Source of the DNA: a bacterium
GTDB taxonomy: Bacteria; Cyanobacteriota; Vampirovibrionia; Obscuribacterales; Obscuribacteraceae
Direction: 5' to 3'
DNA length: 64,000 bases
NCBI GenBank assembly: GCA_016124935.1
Contig: WGMS01000018.1
Coordinates: 1-64,000, forward strand
Positions 20,250 to 29,976 of the stretch are shown piece by piece. Within the stretch, counting starts at the first letter, position 1. Each line of letters begins with the position of its first letter. The translations under genes and the position numbers were made by a program. Under the pieces are notes generated by a model. The model was given only the letters and a program-made list of their open reading frames with translations, did not search any database and was not told the origin of the DNA.

Positions 20250-21151
20250 TAACTGAAGTCGACTTTGCCTTTCACCCCAGCCAGAAAGTCGAAAAAGGCG
20301 CGCCGCTCGGCTTCGAGCTTGGCTCGCGACTTTCCGCTCTTAAAAGGCAAAACCAGGGCGTGCCTCAGTAGATGCAAATAGATCCTGGCAAGACAGTAGA
20401 ACCGGGTCAAAATACCGGGATAAGAAGAGAAGAAGAAAAGACGATTGCGCGCATAATAGTAATAGCGCCAGCTCAGAAACTCACCCTCGGTGGAAGCGCC
20501 ATCCACATGCTCGATAGAAGCGGAGGGAACAAGCAGGCATTTCCAACCGTGTTCTTTCAATCGAGTGCAGATCTCCACATCTTCGAAATAGAGGAAATAG
20601 TCGTCATTGAGGGTCCCGGTCTGTCTCAGGGCATCCGTTCTTAGAAGCATATTAGAGCCCGAGATCCAGTCGCACTCTTTGACCTCTTCACTATCTGGAG
20701 CGCGCAGATGAGCCTTGGCGTTTAGAATATCGAGCACGCCCCGTCCTACTCTCTTGACGATCTTACCGTTCTCGCGATCCCGCTCGACTATACAAGCGCT
20801 TACCGCACCGGCAGCGGTATCACTGTCGGCGGCCTCTACTAAAGCGCTCAGTGTGCCTGATTCTACGGTGGCATCATTGTTGAGCAACCAGATGTAATCG
20901 GCACCGTCATCGAGGCAATAGTCGATACCAGCGTTGCAACCACCGGAAAAACCTCGATTGGAATCGAGCCTGAGAAGGTCTATTTCAGGGAACTCCGACT
21001 TTAAAAGAGCACCGTCATCTTGCTCCGAACCGTTATCGACAAGCAGGACTTTGAAGTTGTCATATCGAAGAGAACGAATAGAAGTAAGACAGGCCCGGGT
21101 ATGCTCGATACCGCGCCAGTGCAGAACCAGAATTCTTACAGCCTTTCCCAT
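20249..21151 (-). CDS. Family 2 glycosyltransferase
   Basis: 300 aa from the ATG at 21151; a TTG at 21184 is less likely. GT-A fold: early VLLVDNGS (Asp39), GFSGGCNAG, and the metal-binding LLNND (91-93), then FLYFEDVEIC and HVDGAS, the pattern of rhamnosyltransferase-like GT2 enzymes (WcaA/RfbN group). It transfers a sugar from a nucleotide sugar to a glycan, probably of the cell surface. It lies between a large GT-C-like membrane protein gene upstream and a TPR gene that it overlaps by 1 nt. Confidence 0.88.
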   Translation of the reverse strand: MGKAVRILVLHWRGIEHTRACLTSIRSLRYDNFKVLLVDNGSEQDDGALLKSEFPEIDLLRLDSNRGFSGGCNAGIDYCLDDGADYIWLLNNDATVESGTLSALVEAADSDTAAGAVSACIVERDRENGKIVKRVGRGVLDILNAKAHLRAPDSEEVKECDWISGSNMLLRTDALRQTGTLNDDYFLYFEDVEICTRLKEHGWKCLLVPSASIEHVDGASTEGEFLSWRYYYYARNRLFFFSSYPGILTRFYCLARIYLHLLRHALVLPFKSGKSRAKLEAERRAFFDFLAGVKGKVDFS

Positions 21152-21229
21152 TTTGATCACAGCCCTGCTCGAGAACCAGGGCAAATTCTACCGTCTACGA
21201 AGAAAGATAAGCAACCGATTAACTAAAGG

Positions 21230-24004
21230 TTATTCTATGTATGTGTCAAGTAAATTTCCGGCACGCAAGAGAGTAACCGGATCGGACCAGGCCCCGACAG
21301 GTTCTCCACTATTATCGAGGGCGCGAATGCGCAATTGATAATAAGCCGGGGGTCCAAATAACTCTGGCTTGAGCGATATATTGCCGGACGCCGAATGCAG
21401 CTTCAATCTCCGTAACACCGCCTGGCTGTGGTCGGACATCAAATAGTGATCGAAGAAGAAATTGGGTCGGGTCAATTCCGCTTCGATACCGACGGCACCG
21501 GTTACCATGCGGGCATCGAAAGACGCGACTATTTCCTCGGAGAGATCCAGGATCTTGTACTCGCCGTTCGGCTCCAGATGCCGCTTCGGCAGATAGACAA
21601 AAGGAACCTGATCCTCGCCCCGGACTAGCCGGGTACCCTTGATATCAATAGAGACCCCATCGGGCAGCCTCAGTACCAGGGACTTAATCACTCCTTCCGA
21701 ATACCAGCGATAAAAATGGGACGGTCTCAACTTGAGGGTCTCGAAGGATTTGAGCTTATCCGGCTTGACGGCGATAACCATCCAGTCGAACCTGCTTCTA
21801 TCCACCGAGGCATGGTTCCACGAAAGCGCCATCGGAATGAGACTGCGCAGATCCTTTTGAGATTTAGCCTGTTTATCGGAACCGTCTTTCGTTCTTATTC
21901 TTATATCCGCTTCGAAGAAGTTATAAGAGAACGGAACCAGATCCAGGCCGGATACCATGAGGGCGTCACCATCGACGGTGTCTTCGATGGAGAGCATGCC
22001 GTCTTTGTATGCGGCTTTACCTTTGCCGACGAATTTCCAGACCGGCCCTTCGGCAGATTCTGCCCTGGCTGATCGATGCAAGGGAATTTCCAGTACTGGA
22101 GCCTTATCGAACTTACCCTTGAAAGTAACCGCCTTAAGCTTCTGCCCCTGACTATTCCAGACATAGACTTGCTTGACCTGACCAGTGGCAAGAAGCATAA
22201 GAAGTCGCGAAGAATTTATTACTTCAGGCGGTCCTACTATAAAAGGCTCGAAAGTCAGGACTCTTTCAGAGAGATTGTCCCGGGTAAACGGGGGTCTCAA
22301 TAAAGTATGAAAAGTAGAGCCGTTGAAAGAGACATGGGCACCATGGTAATCCTTGGGGACACCTAGCAAAATCATCTTCTCTCCCGGAGCAAGGGCGTCG
22401 GCTTTCTCAATAGTCTGCATCCAGACCGCCTTCAATTCCTGACCGCCCAACATCCACAAGACGCTGGTCGAGAATGCGGCCCAGCCATTGGCGATGATCA
22501 TTGAAGCAAGCACCAGGGCGCTGAATATGCCAAGGGCCGCGTCGGCGGTGCGAGGCATTTTATAGCCGGCATCAAGGCGGGCAGGATGAAACATGAGTAC
22601 CGGCCAAAGGGCACTGTAAGCCATGGTGAAGAAGAAAAGCAGCCGGCTTGCCTCCAGATCGTGCCCCACCCCCCAGAGCTTGACCAGGGGAAGTATGGTG
22701 GAGAGCATCCAGATGAAGAGGAAGCATAGCCACTTTCGAGGATCGCTCTTTGCAAATACTCGAATCAGACCGACCGCCAGGCAAGCCACAAGACAGATGG
22801 CGATTGTCCAGTAGGCTGTCTCGGACTGAGCCGCTATCGCTTCGGGAATAGGTATCAGAGTGCGGGCGAGATAATTCAGGTCGAACCAGCGCAGGATCAA
22901 ATGCTGCTCTAGTGAGCCTCCTATCATTCCACCGTAGCCACCGATTATAGTGCCCAGAGCAAAATAGCGAATGACCAGGTAAATCGAAGCAACCGCAATA
23001 AAAGGAGCGGTGTATTTCAGGGCGAAAAGAGAACGCTCTTTCAACGCCATCTCGGATTCTTCTTCCGAATCCCCAGAATCTCCAGATTTTCCCTCGATGA
23101 TTTCGGCAGGCTCAATGCCGGATGCCTCATCTACCTTGACCTTGCGTTTCTCCTCTTTCTTTTTCTGCTTCTTTCTCTTCTCTTTGAGCACCATCTCGAT
23201 ATGGGCTTTGTGTCGGGTCAGACGGTCCTGCTGAAACTTGGTGGTACCGAATTTGGGTCTTTCGATATCAACCGGAATCAGATATTCCTCCTCTTTTGGC
23301 CAGATAAAAAAGTAAGCCGCTATCACAACAGGCAGACCGATACCGATCTCTTTGCTGAGCATGGTCAGGACAAAAAAGACCAGAGAGAGAATGTAGAACT
23401 TCTTGTTCTTCTCCTGGTGGCTCTTTACCAGAGACCAGAGCGAAAGCAAGTAAAAGGGCGCCGCCAATAAATCCGCGCGTCCTGAAATCCAGCACACATC
23501 CTCGCAATGCAAGGGTGACACCGCAAATAGTGCTGCACCAAGATAGGCTACCGACTGAGAGCCGTTCTCTGGCCAGGTTCTGGTCATACGTCGAAAGAGG
23601 ATAAAAATGAGGATGACGCTGGATAAGTAGAGAAGCAGGCTGGTGAGATGATATCCCCAGGCTCTCACGCCATAGATGGCGTAATCCATCAAAAATGTAA
23701 ACCCTAATAAAGGACGATAAAAATCCAGACTCGGAATCTGAAGATAGTTCGAGTTGAAATTGCGCCAGACCAATTCGGTCCTGCCTTCGCGCAAGACTTT
23801 GTCGGCGAAATTGACCTGCCACAAATCATCGGCAACGAAAAAGCCGTCGATGGCGACACCGAAAGCAAGCCCGGTCAAAAGAACCAAGCCACCGATATAG
23901 AAAATGGTGCGAAAGTTTATCCGGTTGAGAACGCGATTGATCCGCTTCGTCGTCTCCGGATTGAAATCTCTTCGGAATATCTTCTGGAATATCGTAGCGA
24001 TCAT
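21230..24004 (-). CDS. Large GT-C-like membrane protein
   Basis: 924 aa from the ATG at 24004 (GTG at 24034 possible). An N-terminal membrane domain with many segments includes the first-loop acidic pair ADDLW (Asp59/Asp60) and FYRPLLGFTFLMDYAIYG, resembling GT-C glycosyltransferases of the PMT/TMTC type. A highly charged Lys/Glu cytoplasmic insert lies around residues 245-330. The last 350 residues are soluble and beta-rich, ending in a fibronectin-like unit (YYQLRIRALDNSGEPVGAWS). It is a paralog of 39453-41819. It probably transfers a lipid-linked sugar on the outer face of the membrane; the substrate is unknown. Confidence 0.75.
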   Translation of the reverse strand: MIATIFQKIFRRDFNPETTKRINRVLNRINFRTIFYIGGLVLLTGLAFGVAIDGFFVADDLWQVNFADKVLREGRTELVWRNFNSNYLQIPSLDFYRPLLGFTFLMDYAIYGVRAWGYHLTSLLLYLSSVILIFILFRRMTRTWPENGSQSVAYLGAALFAVSPLHCEDVCWISGRADLLAAPFYLLSLWSLVKSHQEKNKKFYILSLVFFVLTMLSKEIGIGLPVVIAAYFFIWPKEEEYLIPVDIERPKFGTTKFQQDRLTRHKAHIEMVLKEKRKKQKKKEEKRKVKVDEASGIEPAEIIEGKSGDSGDSEEESEMALKERSLFALKYTAPFIAVASIYLVIRYFALGTIIGGYGGMIGGSLEQHLILRWFDLNYLARTLIPIPEAIAAQSETAYWTIAICLVACLAVGLIRVFAKSDPRKWLCFLFIWMLSTILPLVKLWGVGHDLEASRLLFFFTMAYSALWPVLMFHPARLDAGYKMPRTADAALGIFSALVLASMIIANGWAAFSTSVLWMLGGQELKAVWMQTIEKADALAPGEKMILLGVPKDYHGAHVSFNGSTFHTLLRPPFTRDNLSERVLTFEPFIVGPPEVINSSRLLMLLATGQVKQVYVWNSQGQKLKAVTFKGKFDKAPVLEIPLHRSARAESAEGPVWKFVGKGKAAYKDGMLSIEDTVDGDALMVSGLDLVPFSYNFFEADIRIRTKDGSDKQAKSQKDLRSLIPMALSWNHASVDRSRFDWMVIAVKPDKLKSFETLKLRPSHFYRWYSEGVIKSLVLRLPDGVSIDIKGTRLVRGEDQVPFVYLPKRHLEPNGEYKILDLSEEIVASFDARMVTGAVGIEAELTRPNFFFDHYLMSDHSQAVLRRLKLHSASGNISLKPELFGPPAYYQLRIRALDNSGEPVGAWSDPVTLLRAGNLLDTYIE

Positions 24005-24133
24005 CTTTGTAACACTCGACCGAAAGAAACCCACAAAAAGATATTACAGGATCTATGATCGAGTCCGCTTGAATATCTCGGCCCGGTCTCTGATAATGAG
24101 AGGATCCCTGCTAAGGACAGAAAGAGAGAATTC

Positions 24134-25129
24134 ATGACCGAGAGCCAAAATCTCAAGAGCAAGACAGAAGCGATTCGAATCACCTCTGTCGGCGGTCCCG
24201 AAGTGATGCGCCTTGAAGAGGTCGAGATAGCACCGCCATCGGCAGGCCAGGTGCGCGTCGCCATCAAAGCTGTTGGAGTGAACTACATTGACATCTATCA
24301 AAGAAGTGGTCGATATGTAGTCGAACCTCCCTTCACTCCAGGGCTGGAAGCCTCCGGGGTGGTCGAAGCCCTTGGTGCGGGGGTAGAATCAGTGTCTATC
24401 GGAGACCGGGTCGCATTCGTCGGACACCAGGGCTGCTATGCAAAAGACGTCAACGTAGACGCCTCGATTCTCATTCCACTGCCCGATTTCATCGATTTCG
24501 AAATGGGAGCTGCATTTCCTTTGATGGGCATGACCACCCAGTATCTGTTAACCGAGTATGTCAAAGTCAGACCGGATATGGTGGTCCTCGTCCACGCGGC
24601 CGCCGGCGGTATGGGCACTCTTTTAACTCAGTGGGCCAGTCATTTAGGAGCCCGAGTGATAGGGACGGTATCCACCGACGAAAAAGCGGAATATGCCCTA
24701 GCAAATGGTTGTTCCAGCGTGATCAATTATTCTCTTAAACACTTCCCGGCTGAAATAGACAGGCTTACAGGTAACAGCAAAGCCGAGCTGATTATAGACG
24801 GTGTAGGAAAAGCGACCATGACAGGCAATCTCGACGCCGTGTGCCGTCGAGGGACGATTGTGATTTTCGGCTCGGCATCCGGACCGGCTGAGCCCATCTC
24901 ACCAAACGAGTTTCAGAAAAAATCCCTGCGTGTTTGCGGAGGCTCCCTCTTTGATTATCTCTTGAGCGAAGACGAGATAAGATCCAGAGCAGATGATGTA
25001 CTCCATGGCATCAAAGCAGGCTGGCTCAAACTGAAGATCAATCACCGCTTCAAACTGGCCGAAGCAAAAGATGCCCACGAGCTTCTGGCGGCAAGAAATT
25101 CGACGGGCAAGATAATATTGACGGACTGA
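24134..25129 (+). CDS. NADPH:quinone oxidoreductase (zinc-independent MDR family)
   Basis: 331 aa. Medium-chain reductase of the quinone oxidoreductase (QOR) group: VAIKAVGVNYIDIYQRSGRY, FTPGLEASGVVEALG, and nucleotide-binding VHAAAGGMGTLL. No structural zinc Cys cluster is present, as expected for QOR. It reduces quinones with NADPH in the cytoplasm. It is divergent from the GT-C gene and followed after 28 nt by proC, so the two probably share a transcript. Confidence 0.9.
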   Translation: MTESQNLKSKTEAIRITSVGGPEVMRLEEVEIAPPSAGQVRVAIKAVGVNYIDIYQRSGRYVVEPPFTPGLEASGVVEALGAGVESVSIGDRVAFVGHQGCYAKDVNVDASILIPLPDFIDFEMGAAFPLMGMTTQYLLTEYVKVRPDMVVLVHAAAGGMGTLLTQWASHLGARVIGTVSTDEKAEYALANGCSSVINYSLKHFPAEIDRLTGNSKAELIIDGVGKATMTGNLDAVCRRGTIVIFGSASGPAEPISPNEFQKKSLRVCGGSLFDYLLSEDEIRSRADDVLHGIKAGWLKLKINHRFKLAEAKDAHELLAARNSTGKIILTD

Positions 25130-25157
25130 GAGTCTCATAGCAGGAGAAAAGCGATAG

Positions 25158-25973
25158 ATGCTGGAAGATAAAGTTCTTACTTTGATAGGCGCGGGAAAAC
25201 TGGGCGAGGCCCTGGTGCTGGGACTTCTGAAAAACAGCGGTCTTGCCAAAGACGATATCCGAGCCACAGTAGGACGCGAAGAATCGGTCAAAAGGGTAAT
25301 AGAAAAACTGGATGTCGCTACAGGGCTCGATAACAAAGCCGCCGTGGATGGTGCCGACATAATTATCCTGGCGGTCAAACCCCAGAAGATGGACAGCATA
25401 CTGAGCCAGATAGCTCCTGTTTTGAAACCGGAACAGTTGATAATCTCGGTGGCAGCCTCTGTCTCCACCAGCTTCATTCAACAGCGCTTGAAGGGCGACA
25501 ATCCGGTTATTCGGGCGATGCCGAACACACCGTCGATTATGAACGCGGGCATGACCGCTCTTTGCGGCGGCGAACACGCAAAAGACATTCATCTGGCCCA
25601 GGCCGAGCAGATATTCAAATGTGTGGGCGAGACCGTCTTCCTCGATGAGTCCCTCATGGACGGGGTCACCGCTCTATCGGCCAGCGGACCTGCTTATCTG
25701 TATGTAGTAATCGAATCCCTGGCGGAAGCCGGAGTCAAACTTGGTATTCCAAGAGATACCTCCACGCTTTTAGCCGCCCAGACTATGTACGGAGCGGCGA
25801 AAATGGTGCTCGAATCGAAGGCCCATCCTGCCCTGCTCAAAGACATGGTCACCACTCCTGCCGGGTGCACCATAGATGGTTTGATGGAGTTGGAGGAAGG
25901 CAAGCTTCGTGTCACCCTGATCAAAGCCGTGGTCACAGCAGCCAAAAGGGCGAGCGAACTGGTGGAAAGTTGA
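25158..25973 (+). CDS. proC: Pyrroline-5-carboxylate reductase
   Basis: 271 aa, normal length. It catalyses the last step of proline synthesis, NAD(P)H-dependent reduction of 1-pyrroline-5-carboxylate. Rossmann start LIGAGKLGEAL, then ILAVKPQ, RAMPNTPSIMNAGMTAL and the active-site region SASGPAYLYVVIESLAEAGV...TPAGCTIDGL. A ribosome site GGAG lies about 10 nt before the ATG. Convergent with the LRR lipoprotein gene, with 10 nt between. Confidence 0.95.
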   Translation: MLEDKVLTLIGAGKLGEALVLGLLKNSGLAKDDIRATVGREESVKRVIEKLDVATGLDNKAAVDGADIIILAVKPQKMDSILSQIAPVLKPEQLIISVAASVSTSFIQQRLKGDNPVIRAMPNTPSIMNAGMTALCGGEHAKDIHLAQAEQIFKCVGETVFLDESLMDGVTALSASGPAYLYVVIESLAEAGVKLGIPRDTSTLLAAQTMYGAAKMVLESKAHPALLKDMVTTPAGCTIDGLMELEEGKLRVTLIKAVVTAAKRASELVES

Positions 25974-25983
25974 GCCCTCAGAC

Positions 25984-26898
25984 TCAAACCTCGAATTTAC
26001 ACTGACTTAGATCAGAGCGCAGTTTCTCCACCGCCGCGTCGCTTACCTTAGTCTTGCGCAAGGAGAGCTTCTTCAACTTCTTCAGCTTCGCAAGAGAGGC
26101 AACCGACTGATCATCTATGGCGGTGCCATCCAGCCACAGCTTTTCGAGATTCTCCAGATTGTCGAAATAAGTGAGAGCCTCACTGCTTATGCTGGCACCG
26201 GTCAGATCCAACTCTTTCAAACCTTTGAGACCACTCAGATTAGAGAGTTCCCAATCGTTGAGACGGCAGTTGGTCAGGTCGATGGAATGGAGACTGTCGG
26301 GTTTTAGAAGGGTGAGAAAACCGAGATCGACAGAATCTTTCTTGACTATTTCAAGCTGCACGGGCCTGTCAAGCGGCAGTTTTACTGGACCTTCAACGTT
26401 GGCATACCAGTCCCAGGAATCCGGATCGTCGGGGGCTTCCACAAGAAGCTCTCCAAGCACCTTTCCTTTTGGAAAGTTGATCAAAACGGTGTCTCCGACC
26501 TCAATATCATCATCTGCTTCGTCTTCGCCATCATCATCATCTTCATCATCTTCTTCTTGCTTAATCGATAAAGGTTTCGGCTCGGGAGAGATGGAACTGG
26601 AACCTGACCCTGATTTATCTTCCAGTTTCTCCGGCTGAGTGGAGGAGGCTGTGATCAAGCCACCGGTCAAAACCCCAGCCACACCAATTTGCAAAAGCAA
26701 GCGGGCAAAGTCTATCTCCAGACCTTTAATCGGATTCAAGGGTTTCGGAGGACTGTAAATAGGAGCGTAGTCAACAGGCAACCCCTTTGGTCCTGCTTCT
26801 TTCCAGGGAGGGCAGGAGCCCATCAGGGCTATGACCACAACACCAAGCAGAAATACCAGCCTCTGGATTCGATTCAATTTCGATTCACCTCTTTGCAT
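25984..26898 (-). CDS. LRR lipoprotein
   Basis: 304 aa from the ATG at 26898 (AGGTCGG upstream; a TTG at 26916 is possible). The N-terminal hydrophobic segment ends LMGSC, a plausible lipobox with Cys29. A second hydrophobic, Gly-rich stretch (LLLQIGVAGVLTGGLI) may be a membrane segment. It has a strongly acidic Glu/Asp tract around 120-135 and then about four leucine-rich repeats to the end (LKELDLTGASIS, LEKLWLDGTAID, LKKLSLRKTKVS). The LRRs resemble those of the sensor kinases at 422 and 6658. Probably a surface interaction protein. Confidence 0.75.
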   Translation of the reverse strand: MQRGESKLNRIQRLVFLLGVVVIALMGSCPPWKEAGPKGLPVDYAPIYSPPKPLNPIKGLEIDFARLLLQIGVAGVLTGGLITASSTQPEKLEDKSGSGSSSISPEPKPLSIKQEEDDEDDDDGEDEADDDIEVGDTVLINFPKGKVLGELLVEAPDDPDSWDWYANVEGPVKLPLDRPVQLEIVKKDSVDLGFLTLLKPDSLHSIDLTNCRLNDWELSNLSGLKGLKELDLTGASISSEALTYFDNLENLEKLWLDGTAIDDQSVASLAKLKKLKKLSLRKTKVSDAAVEKLRSDLSQCKFEV

Positions 26899-27029
26899 CA
26901 GATGCCCGACCTGCAAAATATTACGGTAACTTTGAGGCGAGGGCTTAAAAGCTGAGCAAGTTGTTATTCTTATGTAATTAAAGTTTGTAGCCGCAGGCGG
27001 TCAATAAAAATAGAGGGGGCTGAGGATCC

Positions 27030-28343
27030 ATGGGTAAAATTCGATACCAGTCGGGAATGGGTAACCACTTCGAAACCGAAGCAGAACAAGGCGCTCTGCC
27101 TGTTGGTCAGAACTCTCCCCAGAAAGCACCGCTCGGTCTCTATGCCGAACAACTCTCGGGGACCTCATTTCTATCGATGCGTCACGAGAACCTGAGAAGC
27201 TGGCTCTACAGAATTCAACCTTCGGTGGTTCATTCCGCTTTCCGAAAATTCGAGCTGCCCCTGCTAAGAAGTTGTCCCTTCGACGAAGTGGAGACTCCTC
27301 CGGATCAACTACGCTGGAGCCCGATGCCGGACCCCGAAAAGGGTAAGCCCCGCGACTTCCTGGAAGGGCTGGTGACTATTTGCGGCAATGGCACCGAAGG
27401 TAGTGTCAGAGGCTCAGCGGTGCATTTGTACTCTATAAACCGCGATATGGGAGATCGCTATTTCTTCGATTCGGACGGAGAACTTTTGATAGTCCCCCAG
27501 AAGGGACGTTTGAAGCTATGCACCGAATTCGGCGTAATAGAACTAGAACCCTTGGAAATCGCCGTTGTTCCAAGAGGCGTGAAATTCAAAGTCGATCTTC
27601 TCGATGATATCGCCCGTGGTTATGTCTGCGAGAACTACGGCCCCCATTTGAGATTGCCTTATTTAGGACCGATAGGGGCCAATGGATTGGCAAATCCCAG
27701 AGACTTTCTGGCACCGACGGCAGCCTATGAAAAGAAAAAAGGCGCCTTCGAGCTAATCACCAAATTCAATGGCTCTCTATGGAGAAGCGAATGCGATCAC
27801 AGCCCCCTGGATGTGGTGGCATGGCACGGCAACTATTACCCATACAAATACGATCTCAGACGATTCAACGTCATCAATACAGTCAGCAACGACCATCCGG
27901 ATCCCTCCATCTTCACGGTTCTTTCTTCTCCTTCGGAGATTCCGGGAATGTCCAATCTCGACTTCGTCATCTTTCCGCCCCGCTGGATGGTGGCGGAGAA
28001 CACCTTCCGTCCCCCCTACTATCACCGCAACTTCATGAGCGAGTACATGGGCTTGATAGAAGGAGTCTACGACGCCAAGCAAGAAGGCTTCCTGCCCGGC
28101 GGAGGCAGTCTGCACAACTGCATGGCGGCCCATGGACCAGATACCGACACCTTCGAACAATCTTCGAAGGTCGAGCTCAAACCTGTAAAAATCGAGAAGA
28201 CCATGGCTTTTATGTTCGAAAGTTCCCTGGTCTATAAACCGACCCGGTTCGCCATGGAGTCTGAGCTACGCCAGAAGAATTATCAAGATTGCTGGAGTGG
28301 CCTGAAAGCCAACTTCGAACTTGTAAAAAGTGGAAGCAAGTAG
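27030..28343 (+). CDS. hmgA: Homogentisate 1,2-dioxygenase
   Basis: 437 aa, full length. It opens the ring of homogentisate to maleylacetoacetate in tyrosine/phenylalanine breakdown. Fe(II) ligands are present: His332 and Glu338 ([12 protein letters not shown]) and His368 (CMAAHGPD), matching human His335/Glu341/His371. The N-terminus [13 protein letters not shown] is typical. GAGG lies 5-6 nt before the ATG. No other gene of the pathway (hpd, maiA, fahA) is in the window, so it is detached here. Confidence 0.96.
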   Translation: MGKIRYQSGMGNHFETEAEQGALPVGQNSPQKAPLGLYAEQLSGTSFLSMRHENLRSWLYRIQPSVVHSAFRKFELPLLRSCPFDEVETPPDQLRWSPMPDPEKGKPRDFLEGLVTICGNGTEGSVRGSAVHLYSINRDMGDRYFFDSDGELLIVPQKGRLKLCTEFGVIELEPLEIAVVPRGVKFKVDLLDDIARGYVCENYGPHLRLPYLGPIGANGLANPRDFLAPTAAYEKKKGAFELITKFNGSLWRSECDHSPLDVVAWHGNYYPYKYDLRRFNVINTVSNDHPDPSIFTVLSSPSEIPGMSNLDFVIFPPRWMVAENTFRPPYYHRNFMSEYMGLIEGVYDAKQEGFLPGGGSLHNCMAAHGPDTDTFEQSSKVELKPVKIEKTMAFMFESSLVYKPTRFAMESELRQKNYQDCWSGLKANFELVKSGSK

Positions 28344-28352
28344 GAAAAGACG

Positions 28353-28371
28353 CTTTTATCAGTCATAAAAG
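28353..28371 (+). terminator. Candidate weak terminator after hmgA
   Basis: CTTTTAT (28353-28359) and ATAAAAG (28365-28371) form a 7-bp AT-rich stem with a 5-nt loop, 10 nt after the hmgA stop. No long T-run follows, so termination would be weak. Confidence 0.3.
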
Positions 28372-28461
28372 TCTCTATCTGTTGCCTCTTTTATAAAGTC
28401 AGGCCTTATATAAATCCTTTCGGGGAATAAAATAAAGTGTGATGGGAAACGGATAGAGCGC

Positions 28462-29964
28462 ATGTATAAGCCAAAACCGAAAAAACAAGACGATAATCCT
28501 AACAACCGGCTCAAGCTGCCGACCGAAGTTGGCTGCCCTTCCATGGCCAAGGTGAAATTCATGCTCGAGGAAGCCACCAACCGAAGGGGTTGCTTGGTAG
28601 AATTGCCCTGGACCGCCGGCAATGCCAGCTTCATCTCGACCTGCCAGTGGGAATCCACGGTGGAAGAGCCGGTCTGGACACTCTATCAAGACGAATCAGG
28701 CGGCCAGAAAGTGGTCTGGACCCAGTCCTTTGCCCCATCGGACCTGGAATTCATGTATGACATCCTGGTGATGTCAGCCCCGAAAGGAACTAGTTCTACA
28801 AAGATTCCCGAACTGCTCATGCCCGAGGATGAAAAACCCCGGGGAGGGCAGGTCGACACCAGCCCCGACCCACAGCCGATTAGCTCGGGAAATTCAGGAA
28901 ATTCAGGAATTAGCGGCTCTTTTCCCGAGGTCGCCCCTCTCCCTCAGCCTCAGCTCGGCGGGCTTGGAGGCGGCATTGGCATAATGCCCGGCGCCAGCCA
29001 GGCCATAAGCCATCCTCCCCAGGGAGCTCCACCCCAGCAGGCCCCGATGCCCCCGCAACAAGTTCCGCCTCCGCAACAACCGCCATATGGTGGTTATCCC
29101 GGTTATCCTCCGCAACAGCAGCCGCCCTACGGTGGCTATCCCGGTTATCCTCCACCGCAGCAACCTCCATATGGCGGCTATCCGGGCTATCCTCCCCAGC
29201 CGAGTTATCCTCCGCCCCAGCAAATGCCCTATGATCCTTATGCTGGTGCTGGTGCTGGAGCTCCCGCCCCTGGTGCGATGGGAACAAGTACATCCTCGGG
29301 CAGCTTCGTGCCAGTTGACTATCATCTTCTCGATAAGCGCTCGAATGTACTGATAGGCTCTCTATTGAAAGATGCGGAGCTGATCTCGAACGTTACCCTG
29401 GAAGCGGCGCTGAAGCTGCAAGAAATGGTGCGAGAAGAGAAACTTTCGGCAGAGAAGGCGCCCTCGGTGCTCAAACGTCTGCATCAGATGGGCGCCGATA
29501 TAGATCAGCACCTCACCCCGGAAGACCTGATTCGCAAGCCGAAGAAACGTCCTCCTGAAGCAGCCCAGGACAAACCCAGACCCTCTGATCCCGGCGCATC
29601 GGCACCCCAGGCAAGCCAGGGAGCGCAGGGAGAGAAGCCCAAACGCAATCTCAAACCGGCCTTCGACCTGCTCGAAAAAGCCGGCATCCTCTCCCCCGAT
29701 GATGTCAAAGATGCGCTTGCCGTCCGCAAGAAGCACGGCGGCGATCTGGTCGGCATTCTGGAAGCGGCCAACAAGCTCAACCGCAAAACCGTGGACGCCG
29801 CCTTCATATGCCTTCCTCTAATTCGAGAAGGGCTGATGAAGTCCGAGCAATGTATCATCGCGCTCAACTATTGCAGTAGAATGCGAGTCGGCTTCGATGA
29901 AGCCCTTGATGAGATGGGCTGGCAAAACCCAAGGAAGATCCGCACCGATCTTCCCCTGAACTGA
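28462..29964 (+). CDS. Pro/Tyr-rich protein with MshEN-like repeat modules (paralog)
   Basis: 500 aa, no signal peptide. Same plan as 13624-15237: N-terminal shared domain (about 25-110; EEATNRRGCLVELPW, PVWTLYQDESGG, YDIL), a Gln/Pro/Gly/Tyr-rich block (about 175-260; GGYPGYPPQ repeats), then 24-residue modules. The first (297-320, starting LIGSLLKDAEL and ending in Gln) and another (starting about 395, LLEKAGILSPDD) fit the MshEN spacing loosely. The ends of the two proteins align closely (IALNYCSRMRVGFDEALDEMGW). It is followed 12 nt later by a GGDEF protein gene, which supports a c-di-GMP link. Function is inferred only. Confidence 0.75.
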   Translation: MYKPKPKKQDDNPNNRLKLPTEVGCPSMAKVKFMLEEATNRRGCLVELPWTAGNASFISTCQWESTVEEPVWTLYQDESGGQKVVWTQSFAPSDLEFMYDILVMSAPKGTSSTKIPELLMPEDEKPRGGQVDTSPDPQPISSGNSGNSGISGSFPEVAPLPQPQLGGLGGGIGIMPGASQAISHPPQGAPPQQAPMPPQQVPPPQQPPYGGYPGYPPQQQPPYGGYPGYPPPQQPPYGGYPGYPPQPSYPPPQQMPYDPYAGAGAGAPAPGAMGTSTSSGSFVPVDYHLLDKRSNVLIGSLLKDAELISNVTLEAALKLQEMVREEKLSAEKAPSVLKRLHQMGADIDQHLTPEDLIRKPKKRPPEAAQDKPRPSDPGASAPQASQGAQGEKPKRNLKPAFDLLEKAGILSPDDVKDALAVRKKHGGDLVGILEAANKLNRKTVDAAFICLPLIREGLMKSEQCIIALNYCSRMRVGFDEALDEMGWQNPRKIRTDLPLN

Positions 29965-29976
29965 GACCTCCTCTCT

